Shown here: positions 36,055 to 47,970 of the stretch, piece by piece
Position numbering within the stretch: the first letter of the stretch is position 1
Layout of the letters: every line of letters begins with the position of its first letter
NCBI GenBank assembly: GCA_025667525.1
Contig: CM046882.1
Location: 216,488,592 to 216,552,591 of the forward strand
Reading direction: 5' to 3'
From: Glebionis coronaria
Taxonomy: Eukaryota > Streptophyta > Magnoliopsida > Asterales > Asteraceae
DNA length: 64,000 bases
Notes under the pieces: model-generated
What the model saw: the letters and a program-made list of their open reading frames with translations, nothing else
Told to the model about the DNA's origin: nothing
Databases searched by the model: none
Translations under genes and position numbers: made by a program

Positions 36055-36950
36055 GAGCAGTAATGGAGGCTGCTGCTACTACAGGTGGACAGAAAATGAT
36101 GCAAAGAAATCTTTATCCGGGTGACACTATGCATCCGATTGAGCAGTAATGGATGCTGCTACTACTATGGGTGGATAGAAAGCAATGCAAAGAGATCTTT
36201 ATCCAGGTCGCACTATACATCCGATTGAGTAGTAATGGATGCTGCTACTACTATGGATGGATAGAAAGCAGTGAAAAGAGATCTTTATCCGGGTCGCACT
36301 ATACATCTGATTGAGCAGTAACGGATGCTGCTACTACTATGGATGGATAGAAAGCAATCAAATATATCTTTATCCGGGTCGCACGATACATCTGATTGAG
36401 CAGTAATGGATGATGCTACTACTATGGATGGATATAAAGCAATGCAAAGAGATCTTTATCAGGGATCACACTATTCATCAGATTGAGTAGTAATGCATGC
36501 TGCGACTAATACTAATGGACAAATGATGATGTAGAGAGATCTTTATCAAGATCGCACTATTCATCAAATTTAGCAGTAATGGATGCTACTAATACTACTA
36601 ATGGACATATGATGATGCAGAGAGATCTTTATTAGGATCGCACTATTCATCAGATTGAGCAGTAATGGATGCTGCTACTACTGATGGACAGATGATGAAT
36701 CAGAGAGATCTTTATCAGGATCGCACTATTCATCACATTGAGTAGTAATGGATGCTGCTACTACTACTGATGGACAGATGATGATGTAGAGAGATCTTTA
36801 TCAGGATCGCACTATTTATCAGATTTAGCAGTAATGGATGCTGCTACTACTACTGATGAACAAATGATGAATCAGAGAGATCTTTATCAGGATCACACTA
36901 TTCATCAGATTGAGCAGTAATGGATGCTGCTACTACTATTGATGGACATA
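36055..36950. repeat. 86-bp minisatellite, about 10.5 units
   Basis: The unit anchor GAGCAGTAATGGATGCTGCT and variants begin at 36055, 36141, 36227, 36313, 36398, 36485, 36571, 36657, 36740, 36826 and 36912, a period of 86 bp with 1-3 bp slips. Each unit also carries AGAGATCTTTATC and a GTCGCACTATACATC-type segment. The period is not a multiple of three and every unit has stops, so it is not a protein repeat. Left-hand units share CCGGGTCGCAC and right-hand units share CAGGATCGCAC, showing local homogenisation. Confidence 0.92.
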
Positions 36951-37746
36951 TGAGGGCTTCTCAACGGGGGTCACGGTTACATCCTTCCAAGAGCTGGGAG
37001 AGGACCACTGGTGTTGTGGATTTGGTTAGGAGGGCAAATCCACTACAATTGGTTTCTGGCATGAGGAGGACACGCCAACATGTATTATATGCTGGGAAAG
37101 TTGGGGATGCACTACTTCTGCTTCCTTCTCACTGGTGAGATATATGTTATATCTTCACACCCGATGGTGAAAATTGGGGGTTGAAAGTAAAAAAAATATT
37201 TTAACTCGAACCCTTCCTGTGTCAACAACTATACGCAAAACACTTGTTGTTATACCTCAAGCATGTGTGATACAGACATTAGTTGATAGCACTAAAACTT
37301 CTATCTCGCAGAGAGGTTAAGATTATTGTTGATGGCAATTGGGTAGGAAGTTGCAAAGAATCTACTTCATTCGTAGCGGGGCTGGGCGAAAGAGGCACGG
37401 AAAAGAAGTACCTCAAATGGTGAAAATGAAAGAACATACCAAGAACAAAGAAGTGCGCATCTTGCGGGATGCTGTAAAAAGGGTCATGCATCCACTATTA
37501 ATGGTTCAAAATTTGCACAAATTTCGACTTCTAGGGAGAGGAAGTCATACCTCCCAGGGTTTGGTGGATGATGGTATTGTCAAACTAATTGGACCTGAAG
37601 AGGGAAGAAGGTTTCCTCATAAGCATGGGACATTCAACATCTCTTTACGAGGGATGACGAACGCAGCCCTACAAATTACACCCATTGTGAGTTGGACATG
37701 TCTTTCAGGTTTAGGGTTACCTACCTTGTCACTTGGGGAGGAACGG
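36951..37746 (+). other. Orphan sequence with open frames antisense to TE2
   Basis: Two plus-strand frames, 36920-37138 and 37339-37749 (136 codons, Arg/Lys/Gly-rich), differ in composition from the surrounding AT-rich DNA. I recognise no domain. Their orientation is opposite to TE2. The last five bases (AACGG, 37742-37746) are the TE5 target copy, so before TE5 arrived this sequence joined the TE2 protease directly. It could be captured host sequence or an accessory antisense frame; neither is shown. Confidence 0.4.
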
Positions 37747-40700
37747 TGATTGTAGTGTTTTACTACTCTTTAGTAAAAGAGCGTAAATAGGGTAAGTATC
37801 GAGTGATGATTTAGGAAAATCAACACTAATGACCCTTAATGAAATGAAAGTTCGTTTCCCAAGGAGGTATATGTGTGTGACTAAGATGTACAAGATTTGT
37901 GATTAATATTTGGTTTAGAAGAGGATGAGAAAACAAGATGACGAAGACGTAAAAATAAAAATAAACACTACTAGAAAGTTAAGACGTAGAACCTTAAAAA
38001 CCACGAAAATAAAAATAAATTCTAAAAATTATCAAAAATTCACCAAAAATCAAATTAAATAAACTAAGAGTTTACCAATAATCAAAACTTTTTCAAACCT
38101 TTTAAATAATTAAATATTCAATTTTTAAATGCTAATTAAAGCCCTAAAAATCAAATAAATTATCAAAAAGCCCAAATAAAGATTTTTCAATTGATAAACC
38201 TCTAAAATGACCTAAAAAGATTAAAACTATTTTTAGAAATTTTTAAACTAATAAAAACTATTTAAAATGATTTAAAAACTATTAAAACTTAAAATAGTTA
38301 TAAAAATTAATCTAAAAGAGATAAAATTATTCTAAAAGTTGCTAAATTCCTATTTTAATGTATTAAACCTAAGAAAAATTTAAAAAGTTGGAAAAAGTGA
38401 AATTTCAAAAATAATAATAATATAATATTAAAAATCCAAAAATTATAAAAAATTCTAAAAACTTGCAAACTAGTTTATTTAACCTAAATAATCAGAAAAT
38501 CAAAGTGAAATTACCAAAATACCCCTATTGGGCCCTCAAATGGGCCAAATCCAAAAACAGTCAACCAAATTGGGCTTTTGGGCCCAAAAAGTCAAACTTG
38601 GCCCAATTGACTGGGAAAAGCCCTATCTGACTCAAAATTCAATTCTAAGAACAAAACTCTAAAGGCCCAAAAGCTGAAAATGAGCTTATCACAGCTTATT
38701 GAACACTCAGCTTATTCTTATTGGGCATTTCAGCCCATTAAGCCATAAGCTAATGCCATAAGCTCTAATTTGACACACAACCTTCTTTTGGGATGCTTAT
38801 GAGATCTGTAAAAAGAAATTTTGAAAAAGCTCACTCAATAAGCCAGAAATAAGCAAAGTAAAAATTTACTAAAAGACAAAATAGTCATTTTAGAGATTTA
38901 GGGCACCTCAGGACTTGATTCAACTTGCAAAAGATTTCAAATGGACTCAATAAGCAAAATCAATCAACAAAAATCAAATAAGCACAACCAATAAGCCAGA
39001 ATAAGCACAAATGATCTTATGAAAAAGTCAATGGAGTTGGTTTTCTAGTCAAACCCTAAAGTAAACCCACCAAATGCTCCAGTATGAACAAATGGGTCAA
39101 AATATGAGCACCTATTACAAAAACAAAGTTGTTGCTGGTTGGAATAAGCTATTATAGCTTATTGATAAGCTGAACCCAGTTTTACACTATCAGTGGCAAC
39201 TAGCAGGGGAAAGGAGTTCCCACTGCTTTGACTATTTGACCAAGCTTATTTGAGAGTTCTGGTTTGATTCAGTTGGAAACAAAGGCACCCTTGTGATCAG
39301 TGAATCACAAGGAGTCAATAGCAACAAGAAAATCACAATTTGGTTCACACAATAAGCCACAATAAGCCACACAGTCACCAGATATGGAAATAAGCAGTTA
39401 AGCACTTAATAAGCAGATTTAGACTGAATAAGCCAACCAAACTTAACAAGATGCATACACAAGCTATATAAACTATGAATAAACACAAAGCAACAAGAAT
39501 CAAACACTGAATCAAAGTAAATAACAAGATCAAAGCACAAAAAGTTTCTGATGAACAATGAACATATGCAGAACAAGTTTTGCTGAACTACTTGACACTT
39601 GATCCAATTTCAAGCCTCAAATCCTTCTTCCCTGATGTGATTAACTAAGATTTAGCACTTGTTAGCCCTAGCCTATGCTTAGATCTAGGTTTCCTCAAAA
39701 TCCTAGCCAATTTTACCAAGTATTTAAGATTTTATAGCCAAATAATGAATCTATGTGTTCAAACTCAAAAACCTGCAAACAGATGAACAAATGCACCTAA
39801 CAAACAGATACCACACAATGCAAGCACTTAGCAAACCACAAATCCAAAGTATGCAGTAGACCCAAACACTCCTTAATCTACCACTTAACAAAGAAACTTG
39901 TGATTTCTTCTAATAACCTACTGATTTTAATGATCAAAAACACTTAAACAATAGCAACTAACACAATCAAACTCAAAAATTACCAGCACAAACACCAATA
40001 CTCAAAATCAAAGCACCAAATCAAAATCAGTCATAAACATGAAATTTTGAGAGGAATCTTAACAAGGGATTATACCTGCCTTCCACAACATCCTAGGAAG
40101 GCCAGCTATGCTCCTTGGACCTTGTTCAACAACTAGAACGAGACCAATGTACTTCAATGAAGATGATGCAAACTGCCTTGGTTGATGGTTCAAAGTAGAA
40201 CCTCAAGGACTTTATATCCTCAACACAAGCAGCAAACAACTCAACCAAGGGCTCTAATCCCTTCAAAAGCTTGGTGTCAACAAGCTTGTAAGAGCTTATA
40301 GCAAATGGCCAAGGGTTAGTACACAAAATAAGCCAAAACAGAACCTAGGATTTCAAGGTATTTGAACCTTAAAAATCTTATGAACCAAGACGTGCCTTAA
40401 CCACAAGATTAAGGTAGGTCTTTACAATCAAATGGAACTCAGAATTAGGCTACTCAAACACCAAACTTTTAATTAAATCAAAAAGATATTTCAAAATTTC
40501 AGAAATTCAAATTTTATTTAAACTTAAAAAGGAATTACAAAGATAATAGCCTAAAACTGGAACAAAGGGACTCTCACATGTTGAGGTCTCCTTTTATAGG
40601 CAAATGCCTGGCTACACTATTGACAAACCCTAGATGTGATTTCTCTAAAATGCCCTTGAGTCCTTGAGTGCGTTTGTTGTTGATGAGTTGTCCAAAGTGA

Positions 40701-41656
40701 TCCAAACCGTTTATAATAGCTTTGGTGTGAAGCAAGGAACCTTGGCTGTTGATTTGGACACGTCAGATTGCTTGGAGAGTAAGTTGCAATTTCATTGGTT
40801 GACGTGTTGAATGGTGGGGCCTATTGGTGAGTGGAGATGAGAGTTTTGTGTGTGGGATGTGATTCTGCATGTGTGAATCACACGTGGGTGTGGGTAATTT
40901 TGATTTACCCTTTGTTTTAAGTGAAGGTAAAACTGGGTTCATAAGGGTGAATAGTAAAGATTTTGATCCGAAATTGGGGGAGTGGAAAGTGTTTGGCGCA
41001 ATATTCAGGTTTGAATGTTTAAACTTGGCAGTCTTGGCCCTTTTTCTTCTTTTCTTTTGTCACTTGTGTTTAAAAGTCCATCAGCGCCCAATTCCTTTGT
41101 ATCAACTTTCACAACTTGACATTTTTTTGCACAAAACTTTCCAAAAGGTGTATCAAGGGTTATTTTTGGAACTTTTGCATATTTGAAGGACTGATCTTGG
41201 ACATTTTTGATCTTCAAAGGTATTCAATGTATCTTTGGCTTGATGAGGGACCATATTTGACAATTTGAAATTGTTGAGGGACTAATCTTGCCATTTCTTC
41301 AAAGTTGAAGGACCTTTTGTGTAATTTTGACAAACTTAAGGGACCAAACTTGTAATTATTAATATAAAAGGGATTTAAGTGTCATTTCTTCAATAAATGA
41401 GGATCAATCTTGTATGTCTTCAAGTCTTCAAGGGTATTTGTTGAGTATTCCATGATTAGGGCCCGATTCTTTGTACGGCTTCGTTTCTCGTGTCCGTTTT
41501 TCCTTGTAACTTGTAATCTTTTGTCTTTTTCATGATATCCATACCTAAAATACACAAGTAAACAAACACAAGCATATATATGGTATTTTATGACATTTTT
41601 ATGCATTTAAAATCCGAAAAGAACGATGAGATCATGTATAAATGCCATCTCATCAC
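37747..41656 (-). mobile_element. TE5 3' LTR
   Basis: Plus-strand reading runs from TGATTGTAG to CTCATCA, with canonical TG...CA ends and TGAT/ATCA inverted termini. Rich in AATAAGC (GCTTATT in sense): at least 12 copies in about 38830-39440. The TATA box on the minus strand is CCTATAAAAG (40591-40600). Open frames such as 40126-40326 and 40869-41186 recur in the other LTR only because the LTRs are near-identical, and match nothing I know. Confidence 0.94.
40591..40609 (-). promoter_or_regulatory. TE5 TATA box
   Basis: CCTATAAAAG on the minus strand at 40591-40600, with the small palindrome AGGCAAATGCCT just upstream (40598-40609). The second LTR has the same at 50851-50870. Confidence 0.65.
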
Positions 41657-43896
41657 TCCCCCATACTAAGCCATTGCCGTGCCCTCACGCAATGCTAGAA
41701 TAAAGTATCTAAGCATCACCAAAGTTCAATTTTATTAACCTTTATTGAAAAGTAAAGGACTTGCAACTTACTACGAAGATGTGTAAAGACATAATGTATG
41801 ATTTTCATCACAAAAAGTGACTTTTAGGGTCAAAGAATAGAAACAAGTAGATGTCCCTTAGAGTAAACTTCGTCATCCTTGATTGTCATACATTCCATGC
41901 TAAGTGAAAAAACGAGATCATTGTTGGTACAAGTCACAATGCTAACACTACTCATACGTCCAAATTGTGTAATATTTTTTCTCCCCGCAATCCTAGTTAT
42001 TATAAAAGGAAATGGGTTACTAGCATTTTTTATCTATTTGTCATGGATCACAAGTGATTCATATTGACTTATTTAAGTAGTTATTAGTCCGAAAGCAAAG
42101 TAGCACGATTTGATCAATAGTTAGCCGAAGGACAAAATCTTTTAATACGGCTTCTCGTGTATCTCCTTAAGTTCATATCTTGGCATAACTCGTTTCACGA
42201 TTTGAGACCTTTCTCGGACCGATATTTGGCATGTACTTCATACTTCAAATCTTGGGAAGACGTTCTCGAAATTATGGTCTTCTCTTCATATATTTGACGT
42301 TTTTGAGAGATTCTTCATATTAGACCACGACTTCATCATTTTTCTTCAATCTTTACTTTGGATTTTGATATACAACGATCCGCCTCCTTTTCAGACTTGG
42401 ATATATTTATCCTCATACCTTGTTAGGGTCTTTTTGGATAGACTTTCTCCATGATCTTTAGGGGAGTAATTGCTTTTCGTCGTGTGTCTCGATCCTTCAT
42501 ATTGATTTAGGAATAATGATACTTCACATCATCTTTGGATCTTTAGAAAAAATAGAGCTCCTCATGCCTTGTTAGGGCCTTTTTGGATAATCGCCAATCT
42601 TCGCGTCCCGCTTCAATAAGTTATGCCTTGGCTATGAACTCTATTCCACCCCGAGGAACTTTTAAACGATCTTGCGCTAGAGGCTAAGTAACCTTTCAAA
42701 TCGTATGACCTTACTTATTGCAATTATGATTTATTCCTAATGCATTGATCTTATGGGAAGAAAAAGCCACAATTAAAAACATATGAGTTTTTGAAAGAAC
42801 ATTTTCATGTTCTACGTTTAGCATGATCACTTGTCTAACTCTATCATCTCTCGTTCTTCACTATATAAAGACCTCTAATTAAAGAGACTCGTGAATACTT
42901 AGCCAAGCAAGTCAAAATTAATCCAAATTTGGATTAGCTTTCATTAAGACTATATCAAATCAAAGTCTTGGGTTTTCAAGCCACCTATAGGATCTTGCAC
43001 TTTCTTGGACTTTTCAAGTTTAGAGAATGCGTTTTATAGTTCCCTTGATAAGTGACTTTCTAGGATCAATTATAGGAACTTGCGAAAAGTTCTTGTTCTT
43101 AACCCGTATGAATTAAGACTTTCGCGTTTTAAAGCTCCCTATATAAAAGTCTAGTAGAACTTGAATTGAGAGGGTTAAGGAATGTAAATGGCTCTAAATA
43201 CCCGTCAAGTCAAAAATTAACTCTTATTCTACCCAACGGAAAATATACATTCGTGTCTTAAAAACACTTATGAAAACTAAGAAAAATTCTAAAATTTTGC
43301 CATTTCTAGCCTTATTATCAAAACAAAACATTGAAAGTTGGAAAGCGTGAGGGCGTAGCAAAGCAAGTATCTATTCACCCCCCCATACTAAAAGTAAACA
43401 TTGTCCTCAATGTTTCGAGTCTAAAGGTGGAGCACCCCCATACTAGAGACGAAGAGTCGAATGCTTAGGATCTAGCATGGAAAGGGTGATCAACAATATA
43501 TCTAAAGCCGTTTATTAAGTATGCTAAAAGATAATTGTTAGAACAATAAAGTATATGTCATGGATTCGTGAAAAACTTCTTCAAACGAACGATGGAGGCT
43601 CACGTAAACGAACACGAGAGTCTTCAATCGTAGATGATGATGATGATCTAGATAACACAATCACAAACAACCACGAGACAACGAGTTGAAAGGATAAAAG
43701 TCCCCTTATTAGTGAATAGTAAGCATAAAGGATAAGCATGGGATCTCCCCCACGAGGCACCTTGTTTTTGATTACCGAGTCATGAGCTCGACTCGATCCC
43801 CTCAAAATGTGAACATTTAGGGAAAATCATGGTATGGTCAATTTTTGATGGGGCTTACATGATAAACAAGGCCCAAAAAGCTACCGGTATTAAGGA
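41657..43896 (-). other. TE5 3' non-coding region and polypurine tracts
   Basis: The LTR-adjacent tract reads TTAGTATGGGGGAG on the minus strand (41657-41670). Similar tracts lie at 43377-43394 and 43433-43446. Between those two, AAACATTG (43396-43403) and CAATGTTT (43408-43415) form the same hairpin as in TE3 and TE4. Paired CCCTAACAAGG motifs are at 42411-42445 and 42560-42599. From about 41880 to 43200 this region is clearly homologous to the 3' regions of TE3, TE4 and TE6. No coding sequence. Confidence 0.75.
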
Positions 43897-46800
43897 CTAA
43901 GTCATTAAATGATGCAAAATACCGGGGTCGAAAATGGCGTTCTCATTTTCATTGGAAAAACAAATTAACGCCACTTCAACATGTGCCATAAACTCAAAGA
44001 GTTTGAAGAAAAGAGATGAGAAGTAGAAGGGTGGGACAATTGGTAAGACAAACTTTTGAGCTACTCGAGGTAGACTAGCACCAATAAAATAGAAAGATTT
44101 TCCATTTATTGCATCGGTGGAAGACCGAGATTTCCCTTTACATGAAATTCCGGGATCGAATATCTCGTCCTCGGTGGACAAGGATGAGGGAACATAAGGG
44201 GCTTCCCCCATACTAAAACCAAACAAAGCATCGTCAAAAGGAGTAGACGAGCTTGTAGCACTCAAAATACGTGGTGATGACGGAGTTAGATTTGAAGAAA
44301 AATCAATTAAATCACATTTAAAATCTTTTCCATTTTTATCTTTTAAACTCTCCTTATGAAAACTCTTTTTGATTATGTCAAAAATATTTGGTGTTTCTAA
44401 GACGATGTTAGTCACACTAAAAATTCTCACATTTGTAAGCCGTTTTGGTTTTGGTGGTGGCAAGTTCTCAAAACGTTTATCGACGAAGAAAACCTCCCCA
44501 TCGGGGTCTACATATTCATCATCCGAAGGATCTTCCGTAGAAACCGGTAACTTATCAACACTTTTCAAGAATGAATGTTCGTGGTGAGGTGAAGGATTTT
44601 TCGATTCAAGTATTGACGGTTTCTTCTTTGTAGGCTTTATACTCATAACCTCCACCGGCGGAGGAAATGGTAAATTGTTTTTGGCGACATTTCCTAAAAC
44701 TCTTGGTGAAAATTCTTTGTAAACGACATTGGTTGAGTCACCATGGTTTAAAGTTGCAATAGAATAGACATGAGAAAGATTGGAGTTTTGTGTTGCATTG
44801 ATGACAAGTTCTTCTTCATTGAAACGAAGGGTGATTTTTCGAGCATGAACATCGATAAGTGCTCTCGAAGTGTCTAAAAATGAACGACCCAAAATGAGAG
44901 GAACTTTTCGATCGATAGGAATGTCTACAACGATAAAGTCAACGGGATAGTAAAACTTTCCGACTTTAACGAAAACGTCCTCGGCTACTCCACATGCTAA
45001 AATCGTAGAATGATCGGCCATCTCGATAGACATGTTCGAAGGAGTAAGAGCCGGAAGTGAAAGTGATATGAAAATCTCAAGAGGCATTAAATTAATACTA
45101 GAACCAAGATCGGCCAACGCGTAGCATTCCTCCATATCTTGAATAGCACACGGAATCAAAAATTTACCGGGATCACCGACTTTTTGTGGTATGCGGCTAA
45201 GAAAAACCGATGAACAATTAGACGATTGTTGTAACTTCTCTTTGTTGTTTAGCATACTTTTGAAGTTTGCTGCGAATCGAGGCATCATGATAAGGGCGTC
45301 GGCAAAACTTATGTTAAAATGCATATCACGAAACATTTTCATAAATAGCTAAAATTGATAATTGTTCCGTTCTTGTGCTTTTTATTTGTTTCGTCTCGAA
45401 GGGTAGGGTAAAGGTGGTGTGGGTTGGTCATTAGGCAACGGCCTTGGAAACTCGGGTTCCACAATTAGTATTGGTTCAACCGTAGGTGTGGTATGAGCGG
45501 TACTTCGTGGGATTGTAATGTGCTCCTTTTCTACCATCACCTCGGGTTCTTTCTCGATTTCCTTCTCCGTAGAAGTACTTGGACGAGAGATTGGTTCCTT
45601 GAAAGTTTTACCACTTCGTGTGGTAATAACCTTCGTTTCTCCCTTCGGGTTTGCAATGGTATCACTAGGAAGACCACCCGAGGAAGAGGGTTTACACATG
45701 ATTGCTTCTAACATCTTAGCCATTCGGTCCTCAAATTTTGATTGCCTAGCATCTGCTTTTAATAACTCTTGCTTAATCTCATCTTGTCCTAATTCCATCT
45801 TTTGTTGATTTTGTTGAAGACGTTGGACATTTCCTTCTATTTTGTTTGCATGAGTTTTGAGTTCATTAGCAAGTTCATTTTTAAGCTCGTTTTTCAACGC
45901 GGATCTTAAGCTAATCATCTCACGTTGCATGTTATCAAATTTAGCATCATTTGCTTTAACATAATCCAAAAATTCTCCTTGCAAATTTTTAGTGTGAGCA
46001 TCTTGAAAACCTTGTGTAGTGTTTTGAAAATCACGGTTTTGGTTTTGATTAGAAATTTGTCCATTCCCATTTTGATAATTCCCTTTGTTGTAATTGCGTG
46101 AATTGCCTTGGTAATTACCTTGGTTGTTGTTTCGATAATTGTTAACATTTTGGTTTGGTGGAGCTTGATTTTGACGGGAACCTTGACCGTTTTGGTTGTA
46201 AGTTCTCGTTGCTACATAAGCACTCGAAGTGTTACCATCCGCGGTAATGCTCTCGGAAAGATCATGAGCTCCCCCACAAGATAAACAACTCTTAGCAACC
46301 GCTTTAACCGAAGCGGAATTGGAAGCTTCTTGAGCCTTCCAATGGGACATAAGATTAGAAAATATATCAAAAAACCGATTTTCCTCATTAGCTTCATCAT
46401 GTAAGGCATTAATGCTACGAGGCGATTGTGATGACGATGACGAACCCGAATTGGCAACACTCGGTGTGTTACGAGGGTTATAAACCTTAGATCGGTTATC
46501 AATGATTTGTAAAGCCTCATTTGTCATCTTGCACAAAAAATTACCACCCGTGGCGGCATTCAAATAATCTCGTTCATGATCATTAAGCCCATTATAAAAA
46601 GTATCCACTTGATGCAATTCCGTAAAGTCATGGTGTGGACATTCATGTAACATTTCTTTAAATCGTTCCCATGCCACTGAAAAACTTTCATTATTTCTTT
46701 GCACAAATCGTGAAATCTCATTTTTCAAGTGTGTTGTTTTAGATGGTGGAAAAAACTTGTTCACAAACTTAGAAACGAGATCGGCCCATGTCAAAATCGA

Positions 46801-47223
46801 ATTTGGCGGTTCTTTCTCAAGCTAAATTTTTGCGGGTCCATCTAACGAGTATGGAAAAAACATCATCTTAATGGCGTCATGTGGAACATCCTTAAACTTG
46901 CTAGTGGCGGTGAGACGGTTAAAATTCCTAATGTGGTAATGCGGGTTGTCTTTCTCGTGACCTCTAAACTTATTTGCTTGCAACATCGACATTAAACCCG
47001 TCTTAATCTCGAAATTCTCCGCAAGGATGGCGGGAATCACAATAGCCTCTCCAAAACCCTCGGTGGGTGCTTGTAGCAACTCCATCATAGTACGGTTAGC
47101 CATGACGACTTCTTGTTCTACAATAGGTTCAACAATTGGAGGTTCTTCAACAATCAACGTCTCTTGATTGGCTTGCTTTTGAAGTCGTTTACGAGCTCGT
47201 TTTGCTTGATTACGAGTGATCAT
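43897..47223 (-). pseudogene. gag-pro: TE5 Gag-protease polyprotein, one frame with three nonsense codons
   Basis: ATG at 47221-47223 (MITRNQAKRARKR) is preferred over the upstream in-frame Met because it matches the gag start of TE3. Gag core: MMFFPYSLDGPAK, FFPPSKTTHLKNEI, FKEMLHECPHH and TFYNGL. The zinc remnant CLSCGGAHDLSES lacks the fourth ligand. A Gln/Asn-rich stretch and a helical stretch (about 45750-45900) follow. Protease: ALADLGSSINLMP and VPLILGRSFLDTSRALIDV. The tail repeats IFDPGI twice and ends at 43897 with no RT. Stops are TAG 46822-46824, TAA 45382-45384 and TAG about 45349-45351. All pieces are in one phase, so there is no frameshift over 3.3 kb. Confidence 0.88.
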
Positions 47224-47954
47224 AAACTTCACGAAGAATGGGAGGTGAGCAAAGAAGATTCTTTTTGGTGTTTTGTGAATTTTCAATTTTTTTTTTGTGT
47301 TTTTGATGATATTTAATTTTTTGGATTTTGGTGTATCTTCATAGACAACAATCTACAAAATCTCTCCTCGAATCAAACTCTTGATTAAAGAACCCTCAAA
47401 GGAATGAAAACGATCACGTGGAGTGAACGCCTTCTAATGACTTTAGAACTTTGGTGAAAACCAAATTGTTCAAGAGGTTTTAATCACAAAGAAACCAAGC
47501 AAATATAGTATGCGTAGTAATACTTTGGGCGGCAAAACCCTCGATTAGCCTTCAATCTCAAAATACTCACAAGCAAGCGGAGAAACGAGGCGGCGCGAAG
47601 CACTTAAGAGCCTTTTTCCTTAGGGTATATTTTATAATACCCGCCTTATACCCACCTTATAGTTTGTATTTCTCAAAATCGAGCTTCACGAAAGTATTTA
47701 TCTATTTTTGCCTTTTTCTTTTTGTTTGAGATTCGAATACAATAATTAAGCGATGAAATCCCAATTAAGGTTGTGATTTTACACTTTTGGAGATATTGTT
47801 TATTGATTGTGATACTTAATACAATATAGTAATAATATTTGTACAAGAAAAACCAAGAAAACCGATAATACGTATTAGAAGAGTTCTACTAATACAAATA
47901 CTATTTGGTTAATCTTAAAAACAACAATGCAAATTAATCACGACACACCTCCCT
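47224..47954 (-). other. TE5 leader between primer site and gag
   Basis: About 730 bp without coding signal. AT-rich except a CG-containing patch near 47580-47600. No clear splice acceptor of the TE4 kind precedes the gag ATG. Confidence 0.5.
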
Positions 47955-47967
47955 GGCAGCGGCGCCA
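47955..47967 (-). other. TE5 primer-binding site (tRNA-Asp)
   Basis: TGGCGCCGCTGCC on the minus strand, three bases from the 5' LTR end at 47971. Same site as TE3 and TE4. Confidence 0.9.
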
Positions 47968-47970
47968 AAA

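Noticed and set aside
36055..36950. CRISPR-like array
   Set aside because: Units are contiguous 86-bp tandem repeats with no unique spacers, in plant DNA.
40126..41217. Frames in the TE5 LTR repeated at 50387-51478
   Set aside because: Near-identity reflects LTR duplication. No domain is recognised, and frames lie on both strands.
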